The translations under genes and the position numbers were made by a program. A stretch of DNA of 64,000 nt from positions 286,523 to 350,522 of the forward strand of contig JAJEKV010000053.1 of assembly GCA_021234155.1 (NCBI GenBank), given 5' to 3'. A model generated the notes under the pieces. That model was not told the origin of the DNA, made no database searches, and saw only the letters and a program-made list of their open reading frames with translations. This DNA comes from Isoetes taiwanensis (lineage: Eukaryota > Streptophyta > Lycopodiopsida > Isoetales > Isoetaceae). Below, in pieces: positions 43,930 through 55,120 of the stretch. The stretch's first letter is position 1. Each line of letters opens with the position of its first letter.

Positions 43930-45200
43930 CTTTCTTGATTAGAATCAACCAGTTCAATGGTCGATGGTAGTTCAATGGTTCGACTGTATTTGGTTGGTAA
44001 TTTGCATGAGAACAATAGTTTCAATATTTTAAATCATTTGAAAAAAAGGTGTAAACTTGTATGTGTTTTATACGGCACAAAACCTCGGGATCTGGGTCCA
44101 GGGCAACGCAGCTAACTCCCATTTTTCCCATGCTCTGACTCCATACAGAAGTGCGAGAATGCGGGTTCTGGGTTATGGGTTCCCATGCTCTAACTCCATA
44201 TAGAAGTGCAAGAACGCGGAAGCAAATGACAGATGAAGTCCTTCAGGTTCGTAATGCATGAAATAGTAACAATGATTTCAATATTTTAAACCATTAGAAA
44301 AATTAAACCTTGTTCTGCAGCTAAGTTTCCACTAGGCAAATGATAGATGAATAATTGTTGAGGAATCAAGCAATTCAATGGTCGATGGTATTTGGTTGGT
44401 AATGCATGAAAAATAACAATGGTTTCAATACTTTAAACCATTAGATAAATTTGGTTTAACCTTCTATGTCTTTTATAATGCACAAAACCTTGCGAGTTCT
44501 GCAGGCGACGCTGTTAAGCTCCCCGCTAGACATCTTTTCCATGCTCTAACTTTATATAGAAGTGGGAGAACTCAGAAGCAAATGACACATGAAGTCCTTG
44601 AGGGTATCACTATCATTAAATGCGAGCCATGTTAACATCTATAATTTTGTTTGCTTGCGTAATGCAATGCTCTATGTTTTTATATGTGATTCATTTTATA
44701 TATAGATAGATACATTGAGACTTTTAAATAGCACATGTTGCACTTAGGATGACAAAATGTGACATAATAGTAGAAATATTAAGCTAACAAAAAAGGGGTA
44801 CTCACCATGCCCCCACAAGATGCATAAAATAATTAACAAGGGATACCATTTCCACAATGACCAATGCAACCTAAACTTACAGTGCAAGCAAGCCAATTGA
44901 ACTTGGACTAGGCTAATAAAATAATAATGGTTTCAATATTTTAAACCATCGGGTGTAAACTTCTATGTAAGACGGAAAAAACCTTCTGCAGGGCAATGCC
45001 ACTAAGTTCCGCGTCATACATTTTTTCCATGCTCTAACTTCTTACAGAAATGCGAGAACTCGGAAGCAAATGACTATGAAGTCCGAGGATATCACTATCT
45101 TTCAATTGGAGCCATGTTATCATCTATAATTTTGCTTGCTTGCGTAATGCGACGCTATCTATTTTTATATGTGATTCATTTTAAAGATTGACAGATTGAG
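43930..45200. repeat. degenerate direct repeats inside the CACTA element
   Basis: A block with TTTCAATATTTTAAACCAT followed by a CTTCTATGT and GCACAAAACC segment, then CCATGCTCTAACT and AAGTGCGAGAAC, recurs near 44020, 44270, 44410 and 44925 with heavy divergence. No coding frame persists. It looks like an older, decayed satellite next to the younger one that follows. Confidence 0.6.
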
Positions 45201-45694
45201 ACTTTTAAATGGCACATGATGCACTCAATATTTGCATACATCATAATGTGTCTTGCCCCACCACATGCGCTCAAGAATCCCCCAAGCATGGCCCTCAACA
45301 ATGGCAAAACGACCAAAATCAAAATGAGTATTATAAAAATAAAGGTCCCTATGTCATGGTAAATTTAAAGAGAGAAAATCACTGCTTACATGGGAAGGCT
45401 AGTTCAATTGGCTAGACTTACATGGCTAGACTCATTATCCATCATGCACCTAGGATTGCCAACTTGCTCTACTAATTTGAAGCAAACATTTCTATCCAAC
45501 ATTATCAAGGGATACCCCCTTTCTAACATTACCAATGCAACGTAACATACGTGCAAGCAAATCAACTGGTGCTGGACTAGGCTAATAAGCCAATTAGAAT
45601 CAAACATTTGAAACTAACATAAAGCGCATACATCCATACTAGACAACAAAATGGGAAGATAATAGTAGAAATATTAAAGCTCACAAAAAATGTT

Positions 45695-48600
45695 GACTAG
45701 TTGCCTATAGCTTTGTTGGTCATAATACCTAGTTCCTACAGTAAGTTGGATGCTTTGGACTTATGCCCAAAGTTAGAAACCCATTCCGAGCTCGATAGTT
45801 TGGCCAAACTGGAGGAACAAGTCAGTTTTCCGCCAGGCCCCTATGTCAAGAAAGGGAAAATTTGGGGATTGGCACATCCATGTGGTGGATGGCCAATTTT
45901 TTTTTTCAGGGTCATTTCTTGGGACATAAGCTACCATTTGAACAGTGGGATTAACAGATGGAGCTGTTTTGGTTCCCCGATAATTAAACCCTATTAAATC
46001 TGTAGGGTTTAGGATTTGGCAGCCTTCCCTACCTCTGAAGTTGTTGAGAGCTTGCATGCAGGGTTCCCTCGAGGGTTTGAAGAGAGACCTCAAGAGGGAG
46101 AACGAGAAAACCCTCCCCATGCACCGGTTCCAAACTTGCCCCTCAACGATGGCTCGTAACAAGCTGGACATCGTACGACTGTGCATGCCAGAAGGCTCGA
46201 AATGACAGCTCGATTGCACGATTACATCCGAAAGGTCAGAGTTATCCCAGGGCACATGGTTGCGAAGTAGACAATCGATCAAATACCCAGATTACCAAGT
46301 ACATACTATCTTTACACTATAGCACTAGGCTAGGAGTGCATTGAGTTTAAAGATTGACTAGTTGCCTATAGCAATTTGAGTTTGGCTTTCTTGGTCATAA
46401 TACCACGGTTCCTACTGATAAATTGGATGCTTTGGACTTATGCCCAAAGTTAGAACCCCTTCCGAGCTCGATAGTTTGGCGAACTGGAGGAACAAGTCAT
46501 TTTTCCGCCGTGCCCTATATCAAGAAAGGGCAAATTTGGGGATTGGCACATCCATGTGGTGGATGACCAATTTTTTTTTCGGGGGTCATTTTTGGGACAT
46601 AAGCTACCATTTGAATGGTGGGATTAGCAGATGGAGCTGTTTTGGTTCCCCGATAATTAAATCCTATTAAATCTGTAGGGTTTAGGATTTGGCAGCCTTC
46701 CCTACCTCTGAAGTTGTTGAGAGCTTGCATGCAGGGTTCCCTCGAGGGTTTGAAGAGAGAGCTCAAGAGGGAGAAAGAAAAAACCCTCCCCATGCATCGG
46801 TTCCAAACTTGTCCCACAACGATGTCTCGTAACAATTTGGACATCGTGACATGCATGCGAAGGCTCGAAATAGCGTACTCGATTACGCGATTGCATCCGA
46901 AAGGTCGAAGTTATCCGGGGCACATGGTTGCGAAGTAGACAATCGATCAAATACCTAGATTACCAAGTACATACTATATTTACACTATAGCACTAGGCTA
47001 GGAGTGCATTGAGCTTAAAGGTTGACTAGTTGCCTATAGCAATTTGAGTTTGGCTTTGTTGGTCATAATACACGGTTCCTAAGTTGGATGCTTTGGACTT
47101 ATGCCCGAGTTAGAAACCCCATTCCAGCTCGATAGTTTGGTGAAGTGGAGGAACAAGTCATTTTTCGCCGTGCCCCTATGTCAAGAAAGGGGAAATTTGG
47201 GGATTGGCACATCCATGTGGTATGGCCAATTTATTTCTTGGGACATAAGCTACCATTTTAACGGTGGGATTAGATAGAGTGTTTTGGTTCCCAGATAATT
47301 AAACCCTATTAAATCTGTAGGGTTTAGGATTTGACCTTCCCTACCTACCGAAGTTGTTGAGAGCTTGCATGCGGGGTTCCCTCGAGGGTTTGAAGAGACC
47401 TCAAGAGGGAGAACAAAAAACCCTCCCCATGCACGGTTCCAAACTTGCCCCTCAACGATGGCTCGTTGGACATCGTGAAATTTGTGCATGCCGAAGGCTC
47501 AAAATGAACCCCGATTGCATCCAAAAGGTCGAGTTATCCGGGGCACATGGTTTGCGAAATAGACAATCGATCAAATACCAAGTCATTACCAAGTACATAC
47601 TATCTTTACACTATAGCACTAGGCTAGGAGTGCATTGGCGAAAAGGTTGACTAGTTGCCTATAGCAATTTGAGTTTGGCTTTGTTGGTCATAATACGGTT
47701 TCCCTACTGATAAGTTGGATGCTTTGGACTTATGGGGAGTTAGAACCCCATCCGATAGTTTGGTAGTGGAGGAACAAGTCATTTTGCCCTATGTCAAGAA
47801 AGGGGAAATTTGGGGATTGGCACATCCATGTGGTGGATGGCCAATTCAGGGGTCATTTCTTGGGACATAAGCTACCATTTGAGCGGTGGGATTAACGGAT
47901 GAAGTGTTTTGGTTCCCCGATAATTAAACCCTATTAAATCTGTAGGGTTTAGGATTTGGCGACCTTCCCTACCTCTGAAGTTGTTGAGAACTTGCATGCG
48001 AGGGGTTCCCTCGAGGGTTTGAAAGAGACCTCAAGAGGGAGAACGAAAAAACCCTCCCCATGCACTTGGGTTCCAAACTTGCCCCTCAGCGATGGCTCGT
48101 AACAAAATTTGGACATCATAAATGCATTTGCATGCATGCCGGAAGGCTCAAAATGACGGCTTCGATTGCACGATTGCATCACGAAGGTCAGAGTTATCCC
48201 AGAGCACATGGTTGCGAAGTAGACAATCGATCAAATACCCAGATTACCAAGTACATACTATCTTTACACTATAGCACTAGGCTAGGAGTGCATTGAGCGA
48301 AAGGTTGACTAGTTGCCTATAGCAATTTGAGTTTGGCTTTGTTGGTCATAATACCTGGTTCCTACAGTAAGTTGGATGCTTTGGACTTATGCCCAGAGTT
48401 AGAACCCCATTCTGAGCTCGATAGTTTGGCCGAACTGGAGGAACAAGTCATTTTTCCACCGTGCCCCTATGTCAAGAAAGGGAAAATTTGGGGATTGGCA
48501 CATCCATGTGGTGGATGGCCAATTTTTTTTTTCAGGATCATTTCTTGGGACATAAGCTACCATTTGAACGGTGGGATTAACAGATGGAGTTGTTTTGGTT

Positions 48601-51585
48601 CCCCGATAATTAAACCCTATTAAATCTGTAGGGTTTAGGATTTGGCAGCCTTCCTACCTCTGAAGTTGTTGAGAGCTTGCATGCAGGGTTCCCTCGAGGG
48701 TTTGAAGAGAGACCTCAAGAGGGAGAACGAAAAAACCCTCCCCATGCACCGGTTCCAAACTTGTCCCGCAACGATGGTTCGTAACAACTTGGACATCGTA
48801 CGATTGTGCATGCCAGAAGGCTCGAAATGACAGCTCGATTGCAGGATTGCATCTGAAAGGTCAGAGTTATCTCAGGGCACATGGTTGCGAAGTAGACAAT
48901 CGATCAAATACCCAGATTACCAAGTACATACTATCTTTACACTATAGCACTAGGCTAGGAGTGCATTGAGCGAAAGGTTGACTAGTTGCCTATAGCAATT
49001 TGAGTTTGGCTTTGTTGGTCATAATACCTGGTTCCTACAGTAAGTTGGATGCTTTGGACTTATGCCCAGAGTTAGAACCACATTCCGAGCTCGATAGTTT
49101 GGCCGAAGTGGAGGAACAAGTCATTTTTCCGCCGTGCCCCTATGTCAAGAAAGGGGAAATTTGGGGATTGGCACATCCATGTGGTGGATGGCCAATTCAG
49201 GGTCATTTCTTGGGACATAAGCTACCATTTGAACGGTGGGATTAACAGATGGAGCTGTTTTGGTTCCCCGATAATTAAACCCTATTAAATCTGTAGGGTT
49301 TAGGATTTGGCGCCTTTCCTACCTCTGAAGTTGTTGAGAGCTTGCACGCCGGGGTTCCCTCGAGGGTTTGAAGAGAGACCTCAAGAGGGAGAACGAAAAA
49401 ACCCTCCCCACGCACCGGTTTCAAACTTGCCCTAGCTTAACGATGGCTCGTAACAAAATTTGGACATCGATGACGGCGCGGCATGCCGAAGGCTCGAAAT
49501 GATACTTCGATTGCACGATTGCATCGAAAGGTCGAGTTATCCGGGGCACATGGTTTGCGAAGTAGACAATCGATCAAATACCCAGTTACCAAGTACATAC
49601 TATCTTTACACTATAGCACTAGGCTAGGAGTGCATTCAAATAAAGGTTGACTAGTTGCCTGTAGCAATTTGAGTTTGGCTTTGTTGGTCATAATACCCGG
49701 TTCCTGATAAGTTGGATGCTTTGGACTTATGCCCGAGTTAGAACCCCATTCGAGCTCGATAGTTTGGCGAATGGAGGAACAAGTCATTTTTCCACCGTGC
49801 CTCTATGTCAAGAAAGGGGAAATTTGGGGATTGGCACATCCATGTGGTGGATGGCCAATTTTTTCAGGATCATTTCTTGGGACATAAGCTACCATTTGAG
49901 CGGTGGGATTAACGGATGGAGTTGTTTTGGTTCCCGATAATTAAACCCTATTAAATCTGTAGGGTTTAGGATTTGGCGACCTTCCTACCTCGAAGTTGTT
50001 GAGAGCTTGCATGCGGGTGGTTCCCTCGAGGGTTTGAAGAGAGACCTCAAGAGGGAGAGCGAAAAACCCTCCCCATGCACCGGTTCCAAACTTGTCCCAT
50101 AGCGATGGTTCGTAAAAAGTTTGGACATAAATGACGACGTGTGCATGCCAGAAGGCTCGAAATGACAGCTCGATTGCATGATTGCATCTGAAAGGTCAGA
50201 TTTATCCCAGGGCACATGGTTGCGAAGTAGACAATCGATCAAATACCCAGATTACCAAGTACATACTATCTTTACACTATAGCACTAGGCTAGGAGTGCA
50301 TTGAGCGAAAGGTTGACTAGTTGCCTATAGCAATTTGAGTTTGGCTTTGTTGGTCATAATACCTACAGTAAGTTGGATGCTTTGGACTTATGCCCAGAGT
50401 CAGAACCCCATTCCGAGCTCGATAGTTTGGCCGAACTGGAGGAACAAGTCATTTTTCCGCCGTGCCCCTATGTCAAGAAAGGGGAAATTTGGGGATTGGC
50501 ACATCCATGTGGTGGATGGCCAATTTTTTTTTCAGGGTCATTTCTTGGGACATAAGCTACCATTTGAACGGTGGGATTAACAGATGGAGCTGTTTTGGTT
50601 CTCCAATAATTAAACCCTATTAAATCTGTAGGGTTTAGGATTTGGCAGCCTTCCCTACATCTGAAGTTGTTGAGAGCTTGCTTGCAGGGTTCCCTCGAGG
50701 GTTTGGAGAGAGACCTCAAGAGGAAGAACGAAAAAACCCTCCCCATGCACCGGTTCCAAACTTGCCCCTCAACGATGGCTCGTAACAAGCTGGACATCGT
50801 ACGACTGTGCATGCCAAAAGGCTCGCAATGACAGCTCGATTGCACGATTGCATCTTAAAGGTCAGAGTTATTCCAGGGCACATGGTTGCGAAATAGACAA
50901 TCGATCAAATACCCAGATTACCAAGTACATACTATCTTTACTCTATAGCACTAGGCTAGGAGTGCATTGAGCGAAAGGTTGACTAGTTGCCTATAGCAAT
51001 TTGAGTTTGGCTTTGTTGGTCATAATACCTGGTTCCTACAGTAAGTTGGATGCTTTGGACTTATGCCCAAGGTTAGAACCCCATGCCGAGCTCGATAGTT
51101 TGGCCGAACTGGAGGAACAAGTCATTTTTCCGCCGTGCCCTTATGTCAAGAAAGGGGAAATTTGGGGATTGGCACATCCATGTGGTGGATGGCCAATTTT
51201 GGCTTTCAGGGTCATTTCTTGGGACATAAGCTACCATTTGAACGGTGGGATTAACAGATGGAGCTGTTTTGGTTCCCCGATAATTAAACCCTATTAAATC
51301 TGTAGGGTTTAGGATTTGGCAGCCTTCCCTACCTCTGAAGTTGTTGAGAGCTTGCATGCAGGGTTCCCTCGAGGGTTTGAAGAGAGACCTCAAGAGGGAG
51401 AACGAAAAAACCCTCCCCATGCACCAGTTCCAAACTTGCCGCGCAACGATGGCTCGTAACAAAATTTGGACATCATGATGGTGTGCATGCCGAAGGCTCG
51501 AAATGACAGCTCGATTGCACGATTGCATCCGGAAGGTCAGAGTTATCCCAGGACACATGGTTGTGAAGTAGACAATCGATCAAAT
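45695..51585. repeat. satellite inside the CACTA element, 9 units of 605-673 bp
   Basis: Unit starts, marked by GACTAGTTGCC, are at 45695, 46356, 47024, 47649, 48307, 48980, 49649, 50315 and 50981. Each unit carries three palindromic modules. The first is a hairpin ATTGGC-CATCCA with TGGATG-GCCAAT. The second is a telomere-type inverted pair AAACCCTA and TAGGGTTT around a 9-nt loop (first at 45986-46010). The third is CCCTCGAGGG. Open frames of about 98 codons (+) and 160 codons (-) recur in the better-preserved units, but neither resembles a known protein. Units 2-4 and 6-7 differ from the others mainly at CAG, CTG and CCAGG words. Confidence 0.9.
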
Positions 51586-51811
51586 GTATGAGGCACACAA
51601 TGTATGCATGCGAGTACGACATCTAAACTGACATTGTGCTGAGTCCACCTCATCATCTTCCTCATGGATATTTCTCCAAACTCCTTTTGAAAAACTAATG
51701 TAACATAATTGAGTTACACTCTGCGATGTGATGTGTTATGTCAAACACCATTACATAGAACTTAAAGGGAATAGAAAATATGAAAGCAAATAAACTTAAC
51801 CATATACTAAC

Positions 51812-52081
51812 CTGTCTAGAAGTGGAATGATAGAGCAGGTTATGCTGCTTGCAAAAACTCTCTGGAGCACACCAGGATGGACCAACTTTTTGTAGATGAT
51901 CTGCTATAATCATTGGTATTCGTTCATGTCGACCGCAACAATCTCTACACCAACAAGGTGAGAATTGGCCAGCATAACTCTCCCTTGGAAGAATTGGTTG
52001 TTCTATTCCTTGTTTACGTAGCTCACGAGCCATTCTCTTCCTCGTAGAGGCAGATAACCCAGCCAGGGGATCGCTTTGCAT
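51812..52081 (-). CDS. first exon of a CACTA-borne gene (90 codons)
   Basis: Starts with ATG at 52081 just inside the right subterminal repeats and ends at donor CAG|GTTAGT. It reads MQSDPLAGLSASTRKRMARE, then LRKQGIEQPILPRESYAGQF, then SPCWCRDCCGRHERIPMIIA and a C-terminal DHLQKVGPSWCAPESFCKQH. Features are a basic helix at residues 10-25 and a Cys/His-rich segment C-W-C-x-x-C-C-x-x-H that may bind zinc. Position suggests it is the start of the element's own gene, perhaps a DNA-binding protein of the TNPA type, but I recognise no named family. Confidence 0.5.
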
Positions 52082-52149
52082 GTTGGAGCTGATTCAAAGA
52101 AGAAAGAAGGTGACGCTGATGCTGAGAAACGAAGAAATAGAATAATTCA

Positions 52150-52470
52150 AATATTTTTAGAACGTTAGCTTTGTAACGCAAGGGTCAGTTGTAACGCATT
52201 TCAACGTCTAACTTGAAACACGTTTCAAAGTTGTAACGCATTTAAATTGTAACGCATTTCAGAGGAGTTGTAACGCATTTCAAATTTCTACTTTGAAACG
52301 CGTTTTGGTGTTGAAACGATATTCGATTGTAACGCATTTCAAACACATTTGTAACGCGTTGCAAATGCTAAATTTTGTAACGCATTTCAAGAAATGAATT
52401 TTGTTATTTGTTGCGCGTTACAACTAACTTTGCGTTTCAAAGTTTTAAAGCGTTACTATTAGAGCGTATC
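52150..52470. repeat. right subterminal repeats of the CACTA element
   Basis: About a dozen copies of TTGTAACGCATTTCAA-like words, in both orientations, matching the left-end cluster. Confidence 0.85.
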
Positions 52471-53810
52471 AAATCCTCCTAAATTCTATTAGTGATGTGA
52501 ATAAAGATTTTGGCATGGTTTGTGCAGTGATTGGTTTCAACAACCCAAATGCATGTGCTATGAGGGATGTTATTTATTGCGGTTCAAACTTAACACAATC
52601 CCAGGAATTCCATCATTGACCAGAATTGTTTTCTTACATCCTTAATCCAAATCCTTTTATAAGTAGTTTCAGAAGAGTATAAACGAGCTTCTTGGTGAAG
52701 GAGCAATGCATGTACATAATGTTCTGGTTTAATCAATCTATTCACATGAAATCAAAATGATGGACGAGTATGCTTTACTTTCAGGTTTTCTATTCGTTGG
52801 ATCTAGGAAAAATAGATCCTATTTTGGCAGCTATTTTATAGTGTCAAATTTGAGGTAGTTGGCACGATATAGAGTAATGATAATTGCACTTTACATTCTG
52901 CTTGAATCTTGTGTCTCCGTTTTCTTGTTGGGTGGTTCAACATCGGATGACAAGTGAATATAATGTTGAAACAAAATTCAAGCCACTTGATCAAAATATT
53001 GCAAGATGGGTTATTGGGAGATGAAGTGTTGTGGCAAAAGCGAGAAGTCTTTATAATTGTGCCGTGATCAGATATAGGCGGTTTAGTTTGTTGTTATAAG
53101 AATATTTTCTCAGCAATTTTATTATGTGCAATGGAATTATCCATTACTTTTTCTAGAAACGAATGGAATGTACAACTCAAAAGTACATATAGATATAGAC
53201 ATATAGTGACTAGAACTAAGCATTGTTATAGCAGCTAAACTTTGTACGTTTTACCCCTTTACCCGTTTTCTCAAAATGTGGCATGCAGTTGGACAACAAA
53301 GAAATAAGCGAGCTGGTTCCCTATACACTGCAAGATGGGTTATTGGGAGATGCAGTGTTGTGGAAAAAGCGAGAAGTCTTTATAATTGTGCCGTGATAAG
53401 ATATAAGCGAGTTAATTTGTTGTTATAAGAATACTTTCTCAACAATTTTATTATGTGCAGTGGAATTGTCCATTACTTTTTTTAGACACGAATGGAATGT
53501 ACAACTCAAAGGTACATATAGATATAGATTATATGGTGACTAGAACTAAGCATTGTTATAGCAGCTAGACTTTCTATGTTTTACCCTTTTTCCCAAAATG
53601 GGGCATGCAGTTGGACAACAAAGAAATTAAACGAGCTAGTTCCCTATACACTGCCTCCCAATGATACAAGATAATAGGGTAATCATAAATTTCCAATGGG
53701 TTTGATACTAGGGGGAATTCTCTCCATTTTGTAGAGTATTTTGTATAGTTTTTATATGAATAGCAAGAACAATTAATATCTTCAAGAATTGCTTTGGTCT
53801 TTGCGGCCAA

Positions 53811-53840
53811 TTAATACAAGTATGACGATACTTGTATTAA
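53811..53840. other. 12-bp perfect inverted repeat
   Basis: TTAATACAAGTA-tgacga-TACTTGTATTAA, repeated in every unit (for example near 56925, 60059 and 61485). Confidence 0.75.
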
Positions 53841-54391
53841 ATGTCAGAAATAAAAATAAAAATTTTAAATTTGGCTATTAACTTGTCACGGATTCCTCTA
53901 TTTGGTTGGAGCATAATATGAGATGAACTGTTCGATTCCTCAAGAAAATGCATCTAGAGGTATGGTGATCTTGAGGTAGAAGGTGGTCTGGTTTTCTGCC
54001 ACTCAATTTTCTCATAACAATGAAGAATGAAGAATGGGGTTATCTTCATCTGTAAAAGTCCATATCAAGCTTGTACCTTGAGCAGGACTCCTGTATACCA
54101 AGTCATTTTTTGGAGAGAGTGCCCTTTATATTAATTTTCAAGGAAATGGCATTTCTAAATCACATGCAATACAACAATTGAGGAAGGATAAAATGATAAA
54201 AACTTGCTTAACATTTTCGTAGTACTTTATGAACATTCAACACATCTATATTGTAGGGCAACTCAATAAATAAAACATTTTATAAGAACAATATCAAGCT
54301 CAATGACTATAACAAAACATTCTTAACTGTTCAATCCAATTCAATTCTTAACCATTAGTATATTGCTTTTTGTAGTTAATTCCAATGAAAA

Positions 54392-54408
54392 GCCCAGCAA
54401 CGCTGGGC
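54392..54408. other. GC-rich stem-loop followed by CTAG
   Basis: GCCCAGC-aac-GCTGGGC, then 7 nt, then CTAG (54416-54419) and T. A short hairpin about 10 nt before a 3' CTRR end next to T is the signature of a Helitron 3' terminus. The matching 5' TC end was not found, so this is only a candidate. Copies are at 57526-57542, 60660-60676 and 62059-62075. Confidence 0.4.
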
Positions 54409-54590
54409 ACCTTTTCTAGTAGTCTCATATGAGGCTTTCGCGTTTCGCATACTAACTGCTACTTTATTTTTAGTATGCGCGATATGGATTTGCGCCCACT
54501 CTGGACCAGTGCGATGTAAGAAAAAATATGTTACAACCCGAGTTTGACATGGAGGGACAGAACATATGGCCGGCCACTTCATGAAGCTGA

Positions 54591-54634
54591 TAGAATAGAA
54601 TAGAATAGAATAGAATAGAATAGAATAGAATAGA
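54591..54634. repeat. (TAGAA)n microsatellite
   Basis: About eight TAGAA repeats. The length varies between units: about eight in U2 (57725-57768), two in U3 (about 60858) and four in U4 (about 62264). Confidence 0.9.
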
Positions 54635-54934
54635 TTTTTTAGCGTCCACGGAGACCGATTGGCCTATGGGACCCAAACAAAAAAGAGAGCAGCAAGCGTA
54701 TTACTGACAGGATTAAAAAACCCCCGCCCCAAAGGGTTTTCGAGGGAAAAACCTTAGCAGTAATAAGTATGCTGGCACGCTGTACAATTGTATAGGACAG
54801 TTCAATACCGTCCCGGAGGACACAACTGAGTCCGTGCATCCATAACCTCCTGGATAGAGAGGTCCATAACTAACTTGGAGCCAATGAAGATACCACTGAT
54901 CAACATAGTTTCTAATGCTACTTATTTTTTGTAG

Positions 54935-55105
54935 AGGATTGTACGGATGCTCCAAGAAGGTGAGGCCCAGAACTTGGCGGAGGAAGACTATTACGTCAAT
55001 GTCCCAGATGACAGACCATTTTTTCAGGGACATGGAGTAGAGGAGGACGACATGTCTCGATGCCATGATGACAGAGACAGAGACAGTGGCAGTTGTGCGT
55101 ATTGA
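54935..55105 (+). CDS. conserved 57-codon terminal exon in U1
   Basis: After acceptor TTTTTTGTAG the frame reads RIVRMLQEGEAQNLAEEDYY, then VNVPDDRPFFQGHGVEEDDM and an Arg/Asp-rich end SRCHDDRDRDSGSCAY with TGA. The C-terminus is acidic and hydrophilic, as at the end of several plant transposases, but no family is certain. In U2 (58069-58239) and U4 (62592-62762) it is also open with changes V/I, N/D and Q/Y; U3 is truncated at about 61250. Confidence 0.45.
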   Translation, partial: RIVRMLQEGEAQNLAEEDYYVNVPDDRPFFQGHGVEEDDMSRCHDDRDRDSGSCAY

Positions 55106-55120
55106 TAGACTTTGCATACT

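Larger units (their letters stand above)
41594..52494 (-). mobile_element. CACTA (En/Spm) DNA transposon, 10.9 kb, carrying host-gene fragments
   Basis: Left end CACTAGAAGAAAACCCC; the right end reads ...AATTCTATTAGTG, whose complement starts CACTAATAGAATTT. Both are flanked by a 3-bp duplication ATG (41591-41593 and 52495-52497), and uninterrupted unit copies (for example 55600-55625) show the empty site. Both ends carry clustered subterminal repeats of the GTAACGC-TTTCAA type, the kind of sites bound by the element's DNA-binding protein. Coding pieces lie on the minus strand: a first exon near the right end (51812-52081) and a last exon near the left end (42017-42078). Between them lie BAHD and GRAM gene fragments and a nine-unit satellite. 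I see no transposase core, so it is probably non-autonomous. Confidence 0.93.
52495..55120. repeat. 3.13-kb tandem unit U1, right part
   Basis: Resumes at the ATG target duplication and continues to GACTTTGCATACT, where U2 begins with ATTGATCTCC. It contains an inner near-duplication: blocks starting CAAGATGGGTTATTGGGAGATG at about 53002 and 53330 (about 330 bp apart) that both run through GTGACTAGAACTAAGC. It also has the 12-bp inverted repeat TTAATACAAGTA/TACTTGTATTAA (53811-53840), the GC-rich stem-loop at 54392-54408, a GAATA microsatellite and the conserved 57-codon exon. Confidence 0.85.

Noticed and set aside
45701-51558. Repeated ~98-codon (+) and ~160-codon (-) open frames in the satellite
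   Set aside because: They exist on both strands of the same repeat, lack start context and motifs, and break in several units. They are most likely by-products of repeat sequence.
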